This document shows positions 30,781 through 42,814 of a DNA stretch of 64,000 nt, piece by piece (the first letter of the stretch is position 1; the number at the start of each line of letters is the position of its first letter). A program made the translations under genes and the position numbers. The notes under the pieces are model-generated. The model did not search any database, had not been told where the DNA came from, and saw only the letters and a list, made by a program, of their open reading frames with translations. Location of the stretch: NCBI GenBank assembly GCA_963575745.1, contig CAUYUJ010015717.1:135687-199686 (forward strand), written 5' to 3'. The stretch is from Prorocentrum cordatum. Lineage: Eukaryota; Sar; Dinophyceae; Prorocentrales; Prorocentraceae.

Positions 30781-32508
30781 CGTGCGTGCAAGTTCAGATC
30801 CCAGTCAAACAACCAGGCGCTTGGCGATTTCATACAATATGTAGGCGGTGGGGGTGCGTCGCGTGGGGGTTCCGGCTGATTGGGCCGCGGAGGGCAGGCA
30901 TTGCAGAGTTTACCGAGTTTCCCAACACAGAAACTTCCGCTGGAGGGACAACGCAACACCCATCGAAACACCATGTGGGTGTGCAAAGGGTCCCAAACTT
31001 GAGCACCAGGGTGTCCGCCTCCCGAAAGTCCGATTATGTTCCACGGCACGATCCCAGCGACAGGCCCAACGCTGCGGAGCTGCGACAGGCACCAGTAATT
31101 ACCCAAGCACCCTCACACGGCGTGAACGCGCTCAACGCAATCAGTACAGTCAGAGGACACGCCGACCTTGGCCAGCGCATGGCTTTAGTACAGAAGACGG
31201 GTGCCTCTCTAACTTGCACTAGGCATTTTATGTTTATTATGGTGTTAGTCTCGGCCTGAACGATTTTCACGACGACCACAGGTCAACGATTCATGAGGAT
31301 TGCTCGCAAGAGGCCGAGCACAAAGTTGCAATTGAAATCCACCTGCTTCGCAACACTGACCCGTGCAGGATCTAAAGCCTCCTATTCGCCGCCACCCCAG
31401 CAAACACATCAGCAACAGCAGTGGCCGTAAGTCGATGAGAATGGGTGCCAGCGTCGTCAATCTGGCGGCGGGCGGGATGACTTTTGCCTCAGGTATTTCT
31501 GACCACACCTGGCCAGGGGGGGAGTCTGTTCCAGGATCTGTTGCCACAAGTTTAGCATCGCGAAACCGTCGACTCTGGCACCGACTTGGCTGAAGGCGTC
31601 CACGACCGAGCGGCGGTATCACCAGGAGTAGCAAGACGCGGGTCAGCAAGAATTGGTCGGGCCCGTGTCAGGGAGGCCCAAACAGGACATACCGTTCACA
31701 TGAACATGCCCCCCCCCCAGTTTGCGAGTCCGCCCTCATGTCAGCGACGCTCGCGTCATGCGCCCTGTCGAAAGTGAGTTCAAGTTTACGTCTTTGTTTC
31801 GGTCCTGACAGGTGCTGCCCATCGCCATGATATTAGCCCTCGTGGCCTTCATCGCGTGGGCCAGGCCTTGCTGCCTGGGCCACAGTGCCCGCTCCTGGCG
31901 GGCGGACATCGAGCTCCCCAGGCGGCCCCCTCGTGCTCCCTTACGCTTGCCAATCAGGGAGGGCACCAATCAAGCACGAGCGTTTGCTTGGCATGCTGTT
32001 GCGACGACCAGTGGGATGTCGCGGGTGATGTCTGGTTGAGTCTAATGCCGCCGTTGCCGCTGCTCTTCGAGTGTATCACGTCCCCCCTCTTGATCCAGTT
32101 TCCTTTTCTTCTCCCTCTCCACATCATTCTGCCCTCCGTCATCATGAATAGATTTGCCCTGGTGCGCCTGCTCAGTCCGTCATCCTTGTATATAACGCCT
32201 CGGTGTACCACCATGCGTACCACTAAGGCGACCCGAGCGTTTCGTCTGAGATTCCCTTGCCGATCATTGTCGTCAAACTTGGGTTGGCCACGTGCTGAAA
32301 AATTGAGTGGACTGTTTTCAAACACTGGTTTTGGTATGGGAGCGTCTCGCAGCTAATGCGATATTATAGTGGCCTGCGGCCAGTGCCGCCGATCCGGGGC
32401 GCTCCTGATGTTATCGGGAATGGACGGTGACGACGACAACGGACGACCAATGATCGACGAGCGGGATAGTTACGTCGACGACCGACGAACGGAGCAACAA
32501 CTACGATT
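30781..32508. other. unassigned, mixed-composition stretch
   Basis: Less repetitive and more balanced in composition than its surroundings. Open frames of up to about 160 codons occur on both strands, with no domain, RNA gene or SL relic recognised. Confidence 0.35.
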
Positions 32509-32509
32509 G

Positions 32510-33545
<1,036 letters not shown>

Positions 33546-33599
33546 GACCACAACTCGTGTCCGAGCAATACCAAGTCATATCCTGCACCTCTTGCCTGG

Positions 33600-34230
33600 C
33601 AGCACGCGAACGAGCGCCTCTTGGGGCATCTTGGCCCTTGGGGGCTTCTGGGGGGCCCTTGGGGCCTTTCAGGGACTTCTTGAGTTTTTTTTATCGGGGC
33701 CTCTTGGGGGTCTGGGGCTCTGCTGGCATTATCTTACGGCCTTCTGCCCAGCCCGTACCGTGCCTGGGTGCAGTTTTGATGCGTCCTGGGCGCCGCTTGT
33801 GAGCTTCTTGGGGCGTCTTGGGGGCCTCTTGGAAGCCACTTGGGCGCTCTTGGGCGCCTCTTGGGGCGTCGTGGGGGGGGGGGGCGGCATCTTGGGGCGG
33901 AAGGCTCGAATTATCAATTCGGGCTCCCCCTGTCCCCTTTCTTGGGCCGCCTCGGACCCCTCCTGGGCCGTTTTTGGCGCCTCTGGGGCCGTCTTGGGGC
34001 TGTCTCGGGCCGTTTCGGAGCAGTCTTGGGGACCTCTTGGGTCGTCTTGGGGCAGTTGTGGTGGCCTCTTGGGCCTTCGTGGACGCCGTGAAGGCCGAGA
34101 AGGCGCACGTGCTAAAAATGTATGTTTCCCGATGGGAATTTGACGATTTTTCATGTTTGGCGCTCTCGAGTGGGTGCTCTTGGACACATCTTGGGACGTC
34201 GTAGACGCGCTTGCGACCGACTGGAGGCCA
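33600..34230. repeat. GGCCCCAAGA-type array with core
   Basis: + strand orientation cttggggcgtcttgggggcc. The core at about 34,085-34,160 (gaaggccgagaaggcgcacg ... tttcccgatgggaa) matches, in reverse complement, cores at 56,245-56,320 and 45,060-45,130. Confidence 0.75.
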
Positions 34231-36204
34231 TCGTGCGCGTCTTGGACCGATCGTTAAGCGATTGTGGTCCGAACGTGGCCAGTCTGGAAGTTCGATATAA
34301 ATTTGTGGCACCCATATCGCTGCCAGCGGCGAAGCGCACCGAAGCTGGGATCAAACCGCCGATTGCCAGAGGAATTGCGGATCAAGAGGAGGAGTGTCTC
34401 AATGGGGCCAACGCCAGGGCGCTGCGGGTGCCGCGCAAGTGCGCGAGTCGGCGCGCCGCGTAAACAACGCTCCTAGGAATGTCGCAAAAGAGTCATCGAA
34501 CGGTTCGGAGGCAGGATGGCCCCAAGAGATCAACGGTAGCTCAACTTAGACAAGAGTCCAGGGGCAACCGACCCGAGGAGGACCAGCCGAGCGAGCCGGA
34601 GAAAGACCCAGACTTTACGTGCCCCCGCCACAGGACGCGAAAGTACACGTACAGGATGAATGGGCACTGAGATAGCGACGGGTGGAGACAGCCTTGTGGA
34701 CTGGGACAAGCTCAAGAGTGAGCGCGCCACCCGAGCTATTATCGCGAGCGGAGAGATAGTCGAGCACGGCGACAAATTGAGTGATGGAAGACAGGGAGGA
34801 CCGAACAACGATTGTACCGATCCTTTTGGGGAATGGACTGGATTCCCCGAGTTCGATATTGATGGGGATGCCACGGTCGACGTGGACGCAGGCCCGAGTT
34901 CACCAAGTATGCGACGAGTTGAGGATCCTGATGGGGGGGATCAATAACCACAGAAAAAACAGCAGGCGGTTCTCTGGCTAGGACGTGGGCGCCAAGATGG
35001 TATTAAACAAGACGGGATTCGATGCGGACGTCGTCGAGTGCCCAATGCGATCAGAGTGCGATATCACCCCACTTTTGAACGCGATAAGGGAAGCAGTGAA
35101 TCGACGGCAAAGGTCAGCAATGTATTCAAGCACGCGCTTGCGAGGCAGGTTTCCTTGTCGGAAGTGCCGGCATGGTGGACAAGATGGGCTTTGCTTCCGG
35201 GCTTGCCGTGAACCTGGCGACTTGCGATCAGCGCGGCAAAAATTGCAATTTCTGCTGGCGCGAAGATGACGGCCAAATCCATTAAGATAGTATACAGCGG
35301 ATCTACCTTGCTCTTGATTGCGAGCCCCATGCGGGCAGCGCTCGTCGGACTTCAGACGTGCAGTGAAGCGGCCGGGGTCGGATAATATCGTGGGGGTGAT
35401 GGAGCGCGATTGCAAGTTTGATCTTCGCAGTGGACGTCTGCGACTTCCAACGAAGCATTGGGCTGCGTTTTCTCTTCGAGCACCCCGCGGGTGCACCCAG
35501 TCGGGCTTGCGAATGCGTCGCGCGCTGCCGCGACCTCGGGCAAGTGGTTGAAGGAGAGGAAGTGCTCATCAGGGCCCATGGCCAAAGGCGCTCGCGTCGG
35601 CCGCGAGCCCAGCATAAAGCGCAGGGGGCAGCGCAGGCGCGCGGAGTTGACCAGGGGCGATCGAACGATCGAACCAGACAATCTGATATTTATCCAGATA
35701 AGCTGCGCAATGCCATGCTTGACGGACTGGTCAAACAGATGGAAGCTCACAGCGGATTGGACGCTCTTGCAGACGCGACGAGCAGGTGGCCATGGAAGGT
35801 GACGACGAGGATGGAGACGCGGCGACTAACGAGATGAATTGGGGCATGGTCAACAAAAGCCCCAAGTGCCAGCTGGGGCGGTCACGTTGAGATCTCGGGG
35901 CGACCTGCCTCGTGCAACCGGGTGCGAATTGACCGCCGCGGAGCCCGCGCGTCAGCAGCGTCGCCGCAGAACTGGACAGTGGCCGCGTTATAGAGGACCG
36001 GTCACTGGATTTGATCACAGGGCACGAGCGGAGGCGCGAATTACAAGGGAAAAGCTGAAGCATCAGCACGACCTTCACTCGCGAGGCAGTCGGAGAAGTC
36101 AAACCGTGCAAGTGGGAATGCTCAGAGGGTTCAGATATTGCATGGATGAAAGTTGCAGGCGCCTGCGAGGCGCGCGGTGAACGTGTGGGCGCCGAGCCCA
36201 TTAG
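34231..36204. other. unassigned stretch upstream of the copia-like relic
   Basis: Balanced composition and few simple repeats. Short + frames (for example MGTEIATGGDSLVDWDKLKS at 34,660 and FPCRKCRHGGQDGLC at about 35,150) may be eroded gag or integrase of the same element, but I cannot identify a GAG, zinc knuckle or DDE motif with confidence. Confidence 0.35.
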
Positions 36205-36538
36205 ATGAATTTCGTGTGTGTTGTTCATTGTCAAGTGGGCGGCCAAGCGCATGTTTGGGGCGGCGCCAGCGGACGTGAACTCGCCTCTAACTTAGCGCGC
36301 AAGGCCCGACAGGAGGAAGTGGAACAGTTCAGTAAACGTGGAATTTCTGAGAGAGCGCGGGGGGATGCGCGCTGGGCAGTCGCGGCACGGGGCCGATCGG
36401 CACAAGGTGAATTGATGCTAACAAAGGAGATGCAAGCAGCCCCGATCACAGGTCCAGTTTGGTGGCCCAGCATGTTAAATTCAAACCGATGGAACCGCCG
36501 CATGTGCGGCAGCCCCTCCACGGGGGGGCCAGAAGTTA

Positions 36539-36940
36539 TTGTTCTCGATGGCAATGACAGAGGACATCGGGTTCAACCAAGATGAACGCGGGAAAGGTTT
36601 CAAGTTCGGGTTCATCAATGTCAAGCGAGCTCGCTTTTATGCGCCGCGGGAAAACAATGAATTTTCGCGAAACCGCCCGAGGTGGACGACGAGCCAGGCG
36701 TGCGCGGCAGGCTCATTAAATCCATGCATGGGACAAGAGATGCCGCCAGTAAATGGGGGGATTGTTACATGGACTTCGCAAGTCCAAATGGTTTTGCCAG
36801 TGGCGCGGCGTCGCTGTGCGCATTCAAACACAGGGCGAGGAGGATCTGGTTCACGGTGCGCGGCGATGACCGCGCCGCGTTAGGCAGCGACCTCGACCTC
36901 GGCTGCTTCGCAAGAGAAATAAGGGGGAGCGCGAGGCGAA
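36539..36940 (+). pseudogene. copia-like reverse transcriptase
   Basis: First frame: MAMTEDIGFNQDERGKG, then GFINVKRARFYAP (motif A region; the usual D-V-K-x-A-F is N-V-K-R-A). After a frameshift near 36,670: GRLIKSMHGTRDAASKWGDC (the copia S-x-Y-G-T-x-D-A box), GFASGAASLCAFKH, and VRGDDRAALGS, where GDD replaces the usual catalytic DD box. The motif A Asp is Asn and one frameshift is present, so it is dead as an enzyme. Confidence 0.7.
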
Positions 36941-36946
36941 GGCGCC

Positions 36947-36986
36947 GGGGGGGGGGGGGGGGGGCTGAGGGGGGGGGGGGGGGGGG
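36947..36986. other. paired G18 runs
   Basis: G18 (36,947-36,964), CTGA, G18 (36,969-36,986) on +, inside the copia-like relic: strong potential for a G-quadruplex, and a likely site of sequencing uncertainty. Confidence 0.9.
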
Positions 36987-37039
36987 CGAACGGGATGCTC
37001 AACATAGTTGTAGAAGGGGCGCGTACTGGTCGATGGCAC

Positions 37040-37562
37040 GGGGCAGATCAGAGGCACGCGAAGGCGATCGCGAAGGAGCCAGGATTCCATGAGAGCCAGG
37101 TAGTGGCAGAAGTGTCAGGGGGGAAGTTACCAGTGGATGAAGGAGATGAGGAGGAGCTGCCGCCGCGCATGGCCAAGCAGTTCCAGGCCATGACTGGCGG
37201 GGCGAGTGCCCCTAGCTCGGGGCCGATCGGACATCCAGCTCTCGGTTCAAGGGCTCGCCAGGCGTGCGGCGAATCCTACAGTGGGCGCGATTCAACTTGG
37301 AAGGTGCCGCAAGACGCACGATCGGTTATGTGACCTCCTACCAGTATCAGGACAAGCCAGGTGAATTCAACGAGTGGAGGAGTAGTGATGTGGCGATCTC
37401 ATTTGATTACACCTTGGAGCACAACACAGAGCGCGATCGCATTATCGTCCGCGACAGGAGCGTCAGTTGGTCTAGGATTGCTGCAGTCAGCGTTGACGGG
37501 TTTTGGAGTCGAATGCAATATGATCATAAAGAGTCATCCCACTGCGGCCATGAGGGGTAGGT
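37040..37562 (+). pseudogene. copia-like RNase H
   Basis: LPPRMAKQFQAMTGG, then RTIGYVTSYQYQDKPGEFNE in the next frame (connection and first strand; the S-D after WRS fits the first catalytic Asp). Then in the third frame STSGGVVMWRSHL and PWSTTQSAIALSS, the standard copia RNase H signature (S-T-S-G-G ... W-S-x-x-Q ... A-L-S-S). The expected A-E following ALSS is TG, so the catalytic Glu is lost. Confidence 0.7.
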
Positions 37563-37669
37563 AAAGTGAGACACATTGAAGTGCGCCAACTGCGGTTGTA
37601 AGAGAGAGCCAGACAAGGGGCGCCATAAAGTTGCGATCCCCCCTCCCCCCCCCGCGGGTCTGATCAGCG

Positions 37670-39200
37670 ATGGCCCAGGAGACGCTTCGCATCGCGATCG
37701 ATGGGCGCGAGGTCAACGCCGCGCCGCGCCGCGCGGCGCAGGGCCATGTTATTAGCGAAGTGGCACGCCACGTGCGAGAACTCATCGCCTTCGCCGAGGC
37801 CGTTCGCAAGAGCGCCACCGTTCTGGCACAGAACGCCGACGCGGCCATGACGCATTGCCGCAATGAGGCGGGGGCCATGCGCCAGCAGTCCCGTCTTATT
37901 AGCGATGGCCGCATCAAGGAGCGCGACAAATTTACTGGGGGGGCCCATGGACCTCAGTCACGCCAGCGCTGAGCTCTTTGAGCAGAAGGGGAACTTGGCC
38001 AGCCAGCTCGCCGCAGCCATGACAGCGACGAAGACCTCAACGCGCAGGTGGAGGCCCATAGCGAGTCAACGAGCATCACGGAGGATGAGCACGCCTTGTA
38101 GTATCAGCGGGCTGCCGGTAACATCGAGGCGCGCTGCGCGCGGGCGGTGGAGGTGCAGGGCGCGATCGACGATTGTCTGCCAGAGTCCACGCATCTGGAC
38201 TAAAAGGCCAAGGCGGGAGTCCTTCGGAATGTCCTTACCGATCGGTTGATTGATGCGGCCGAGACATTGCGCAATCCCGCGATTCAGCGCCGCGCTGATT
38301 TACCGAGGCTTCCGCCGGAGACAAGGCCCATTCCCATTCAAGGTGCCGAGCTTCGCCTCGCGCAGCGTCGGCCGTCTCGCAACGAGATCGCCGCTCCGCC
38401 CGTTCCACCGGCAGTTCCGCCCACTCCCCCAGCAGCTCCAAGGCCAGCCGCCACCGAGGGCAGCAGCAGCGGCGGCGGGGGTTCCACCGCCCCCCTGGGG
38501 GCCCCCGCGCTCGGCGGAGCCAGCGGGATTTGCGGGCCAAATCAGCCAGCTCAACCTGCCGCTGCAGCACGGGGATCGGCAAGGGCGCTGGGCCGAGGAC
38601 GAGCGCGACGCCGACATCATGGACGGCCTCGGCAGCCGGGAAATCTGAGAGGTTAACATCTTGGCGGGGAGCATCATCGGGCGGCCCACTTACCGCCCGC
38701 CGTTCGCCTGCGCTAAAGACTCGCAGTTGCCCAAAGTGAGGGGCGAATTTCACGGCCGCCGGGCCGAGCCAGAGGACTTTCATTGGCTTTCCAAGATTGT
38801 CGGGCAGTTCTGGCGCGACTGGCCCGGCGACTGGCGCGACAGCGCCGAGCGCGGGCCATTTTTAAGATGCGGGGGGGGGGCTTTCAACCGCTACGGCGTC
38901 AACCATCATCTCACGTTCGAGCGCGTCTCTGGCCGCCGCGCTAATGGCCCGTTACCGCTGGGCTTTCCTAAACGCCCTGCACTTGTTCCGACGCTCTCCC
39001 AACTCGCCGCAAGACGGGGCGCGGGCGCTGGGTCGACGAGGTTACGCGCGCGCAGTCGCTCACGCCAGAATCGCCGCAGCATTGCGAGCAACGACAGGCT
39101 GAACAGCGCCTTCTTCCAAGACGCATCGGTGCCCGACGCTCAGGTCTGCGTCGACGGGTACCCGAGATGCAGAACTTCGAGCACGTCACAATGTTGTTAA
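37670..39200 (+). pseudogene. unrecognised decayed coding stretch
   Basis: A chain of + frames looks protein-like but is interrupted: MAQETLRIAIDGREVNAAPR; HVRELIAFAEAVRKSATVLA; VRNVLTDRLIDAAETLRNP-type helical sequence; a Pro/Ala linker (38,395-38,460); QISQLNLPLQHGDRQGRWAE; then EDFHWLSKIVGQFWRDWPGD and GVNHHLTFERVSGRRANGPL. I do not recognise the protein. Length, Ala/Arg-rich helices and a Pro-rich linker would suit a structural (gag-like) protein, and it lies just downstream of the copia relic, but this is inference. Confidence 0.3.
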
Positions 39201-40330
39201 CGTGGTTCGGGATGCGCTAGCCGGGCAACTGCGCCGCCGTGCCCGCCAGCACCCCTGCCGAAGGTTCCAGCACCAACCACGGTGACATCTCAAACGGCAC
39301 GGCGGCCGCGATGTTCATCGCCGAGGAGCTCGCGAACATGTTCACTAAATTGGCGCATGGGCTCCCTATTTGCTACAAGCGGCACCCTAGTCAGCATTAC
39401 CATAGTCTTAACGAGCATGAGATGCGACTTAACTTGGACCAGCGCCCATGGGAGTAGCGCAGCACCTGGCTTGCCGCCACCCCGACTCTTAAACGCAAGA
39501 TGCGCGGCAATAGCAGGGGGGACTTTCGCCGTCGCCATGCGCTTGGCCGTGAACGCAAGCGCCGGGAGAGCCTTTATTTGCAGGCCCGGCACGCGTCGCG
39601 CGATTTCGACCAGCGGGCTACTAGCGGGCAGCGCTGGTTCGTTGACCCGCAGAGTGGTTGCGATCGCCTCGGCGCCAAGAAGAGCCCCTCTGTCGCCCTG
39701 CATCTGCGCGCCGGGCGCGTCTAACTGGGCAGCCCTAGGCACTTGCCATCCCCGCGTCGTTTCTACCACTCGTCAGAGGGGTCGGGGGTGCTGGGTTAAC
39801 GTTGAGGAGAGTAGCCAGGAGCGCCGCAGCCCCCGTTGCCGTTCGAGCATTCTGGGCCGCCATGCCGCGCAGAGGCAGGCGGGGAGGGCGGCCTCGCGGC
39901 TCCCGAGGCGCTCGTGATTGTCGAGCCACCGGGCAGCTCACCTGAGCACTTCTGCGTTGGGACTTCATGCGCGATATCGGACCTTCTCTCATCCTCTTCT
40001 CATTGCCTCGTGGGCGTGATCAGCTGAGTTGCGCGTGCATGTGGAGATTTCTGATTTGTTTAAGGAGAGTGCTGGCGCATAAAGTCGAAGCCTGCCATAG
40101 TCATGCAATGGCCAGCTCTCTCGGCAAAAATTTCCAGCAACGCTCTTAACTGTTCCGAGTGCTACGCGCACTCGAGTTTAACTGGTATTCCCGTTGGCAC
40201 GGTGGGCGCACAAGCGAGTGAATTCACATCGATCCATAGTTGCCGAATTGCATTACCGACGTCTTCCCCGCTGTGCCAGCCGATGGGGATGCAGAGTGAA
40301 TGCCAGTGGGTGCATTAGCGCGACCGTTTT
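39201..40330. other. unassigned stretch
   Basis: No gene, array or RNA is recognised. Short overlapping frames occur on both strands. Confidence 0.35.
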
Positions 40331-40399
40331 GGCTGAATCAGATATTTAATATATTTGTGGAGCGTTCGCCTAGCCGCGCTGTTTAAGCGACGCCGTCCA

Positions 40400-41000
40400 G
40401 CTACTACGGTAAATCCTCCGGGATATTCTGCAGGAGGGGCCCAAGGGTCCTGGGGAATTTTGGGAAACGCCGAAGGCTTACGCCATTCCGGCCCCCAGAA
40501 GAGGGATGAGTCAATGGGTGATGCTTTTTGGGGGTTGGGGGGGGGCATTTGGGGGCCTCTTGGGGACCTTATGGGTGATTCTTCCGGTTTTCTGGAAGTT
40601 TCTTGGGCGCCTGCTGGCGGTTTCGGGGGTCCTTTTGGCTAGGGACCAGGGTTCGGAATGTCAGTTCGAGTTGTCTAGATTGGGCCCCTCGTTGGGGCTC
40701 TCTTGGGCCGTCTTGTGCGCTTCTTGGGCCGCCTTGGGAGCCACTTCCGCTGTCTTGGGTCCTCTTGGGGACTTTGTGGACCGTCTTGGAGCGATCATGA
40801 GGGCATCCTGCGCAGTCTCTGGCGATGCAAATATGGTCAACTTGTACGTTTCCGAGAGGATTTGGATGACTATTGTTTCTTAGGGTCTTCTCGGGGGTCG
40901 TCTTGGAGCGCTTTTGGGGCGTCTTTGGGGCTTCTTGGGCAGTCTGAGGCTATCTTGGTCGTCTTCCAGGACTCCTGCGCGTGTTGGATCCGTGGTTGAG
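40400..41000. repeat. GGCCCCAAGA-type array with core
   Basis: + orientation cttgggccgtcttgtgcgc-like repetition. The core at about 40,812-40,882 (gatgcaaatatggtcaactt ... cgtttccgagagga) corresponds to cores in other arrays. Confidence 0.7.
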
Positions 41001-41496
41001 CAAAAGTAGGTCGATGAGTGGGCATTTTGGAGACCACAGGGTGTAGAAACGGAGACTCCAGAAACCCCAGGGGAGCGTCGATGACCCCATGGGAGGGGGA
41101 AGGGGGGGGGCACAGCCAATCATCTCACACGCCTTGGCACCCTCGGCAAGCGGGGGTCAGCGGACACGTCTTAGAACGGTGCTCTCTGTCTTTCTGCGCA
41201 CGATTATCAGCCACGGCAGGCCCACAACCCAGGCAATGAAAGCCACATCGGCGAAAGGGAGACTCTTGGGCAGCTTGCGGGAATCCGTGCTGCCAGGAGC
41301 CAGTAGATGTATGGGCAAAGTACGCAAATCGTCAGGAAACGAATGAAGGCTAAAAGCAACCCGAAATAGCTCTGCAGGGGTACCCGTCTGTTCTTCGTTT
41401 AGACACTCTGCCTTGGAGTCTGATTGCTTTGGTGGTATTTTGGGCCTTCCGCCTTCGACGACGGGGCTGGTGCTCTTGGCCCACGGTCTTGTTCAG
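41001..41496. other. unassigned stretch
   Basis: No gene is recognised. Confidence 0.35.
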
Positions 41497-41667
41497 CGAG
41501 CGAAGAACGGTATCAACTAAACTTTTTAGCCGTCTGGGACACCTGCCCCTGGGCGGCTGGAAAGTCTATACCTCTACGGTGCCACCGTAAGGGTATAAAC
41601 TTTCCAGCCGCCCTGGGGCAGGTGTCCCCGACGGCGAAACAAATTATTTTATACCGTTCTTCGCCCG
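41497..41667. mobile_element. foldback element, family F1
   Basis: Near-complete inverted repeat of about 170 bp. The left arm cgagcgaagaacggtat...tgggacacctgcccctggg...cggctggaaagt is mirrored by actttccagccg...ccctggggcaggtgtcccc...ataccgttcttcgcccg. The loop is itself palindromic (ctacggtgccaccgtaa). Arms of about 75 bp pair at most positions. No coding capacity. A diverged relative lies at 27,418-27,551. It would form a strong hairpin in RNA or single-stranded DNA. Confidence 0.8.
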
Positions 41668-41711
41668 TTAACTTGTGGCCATGCTTCGACCGCGGTCCGT
41701 TCTCCCGCAGG

Positions 41712-41822
41712 TGGCCGGGCGGCGGCTACGGCGGCAGGGGCGTCAGCTCCTACGCCCCGCCGTCGGTCTTCGGGCAGGTCGGGAGGTCGGGCGGCTACGA
41801 CGACTACGCCCAGCTCGGGTGA
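41712..41822 (+). other. possible terminal exon of a glycine-rich protein
   Basis: After ttctcccgcag|gtgg (acceptor-like) the frame reads WPGGGYGGRGVSSYAPPSVF, then GQVGRSGGYDDYAQLG and a stop. Gly-Tyr-Arg-rich tails of this type occur in RNA-binding proteins. No upstream exon is recognised and the foldback element lies just before it. Confidence 0.2.
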
Positions 41823-42712
41823 CGCTGGCGCCTGGCGCCCGCGCCCGGCGCAAACAGAAGCCCGCGGCCCTGAAAGAGGAGCGCAGGCGGCGACAGACGG
41901 CTGGGGCGGCAGCAACAGGAGCAGCAGTGGGAGCGGGCTCCACGGGTGCCCGAGATCCGACACGGTGAAGAGCGTCTCGCCAGCCTTCACGCCCATGTCA
42001 TCCAGACATACCTGCGAATCTCGGGGCCAGAATGCCGCCAGGGCCACAGGTGCGAGATGTCGGAGGGGGGTCCCCGCTCGAGCGGGAGCCCACCCGCAGT
42101 ACCTGGTCTCACACAACTTGCACCGATACCTACTGCGCCTTCACCCCTTCACCGCCTTGCCCATGCCCACCTCGTCCTCTTCCCTGTAAGTTTGAGCGTG
42201 TGGTGTCCTCACTCGGAAACTGGAACGTATACATTACCAGTGGCGGGCTGTTTCTTGAATCCCAGGACTTTTTGAGGGTCGGGGACGACGCTGGGGTGGT
42301 GTTGTGTATACTTTTTTCCCCGATGTCCCGGGAAAACAACGAAAAATGTATACACCAGGATCCCGTATACACCAGAATCCGCGTTCCTGTGCGAATTTCA
42401 GCGCAGGGTCGGGAAAAGCGTCGGTGTATAGAGTTCTTTTCCATACTTACATCAAAGAAGTCGCAAAAGGAACTCGTCAGCGTCGTCACGCGGCATATCT
42501 CGAGCCGGATCGGTGCGTGAGCGCCGCCCAGGTGGCCCGCGAGGCAGGAGGAGCAGAGCAGAGCAGCGGAGCACGTGCAGCAGGACGGCCTCGGGCCCGG
42601 TGCGACCCAGCCTGGCCCAATCGCTCGAGCCACGCCTCTGCGCCAGGCAGATCCGTGTGGCCCCGTTCTGGCCGCCGCCCACGGGTTCCGTGGCTGCCTG
42701 CGCGGGCTCCTC
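41823..42712. other. unassigned, with GTATAC-rich hairpin at 42,303-42,353
   Basis: gtgtatacttttttc and gaaaaatgtatacac form an inverted repeat around cccgatgtcccggg. Further gtatacac words lie at 42,226, 42,366 and 42,424. No gene is recognised. Confidence 0.4.
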
Positions 42713-42734
42713 TCCGCAGCCATTCTGTCCCAGG
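42713..42734 (+). other. candidate decayed spliced-leader relic upstream of eL15
   Basis: TCCGCAGCCATTCTGTCCCA followed by GG matches the 22-nt dinoflagellate SL at 17 of 22 positions without gaps (by eye); four of the five differences are transitions. It lies 81 nt before the eL15 ATG, a sensible 5' UTR length. Confidence 0.4.
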
Positions 42735-42814
42735 ATCTCCCAGGGGCCGCGGGAGTTTGGCGAGCCAGAAAGTTTCGGTTGCGCGGCGCGTGCCGTAGGG
42801 GCGCCTGGACCATC

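Larger units (their letters stand above)
36205..37562 (+). pseudogene. Ty1/copia-like pol fragment, broken
   Basis: RT and RNase H of a copia-type LTR retrotransposon spread over all three + frames. Upstream of the RT, SGRELASNLARKARQEEVEQ and FSKRGISERARGDARWAVAA match the linker that precedes copia RT in dinoflagellates. RT and RNase H have their own entries. Known copia order is GAG-PR-INT-RT-RH; INT and GAG are not recognised here. No long terminal repeats were found by eye. An interruption by two G18 runs (36,947-36,986) separates RT from RNase H. Confidence 0.7.

Noticed and set aside
42792-42812. ccgtag just before the eL15 start as an SL remnant
   Set aside because: Only the first six bases agree; the better match is at 42,713.
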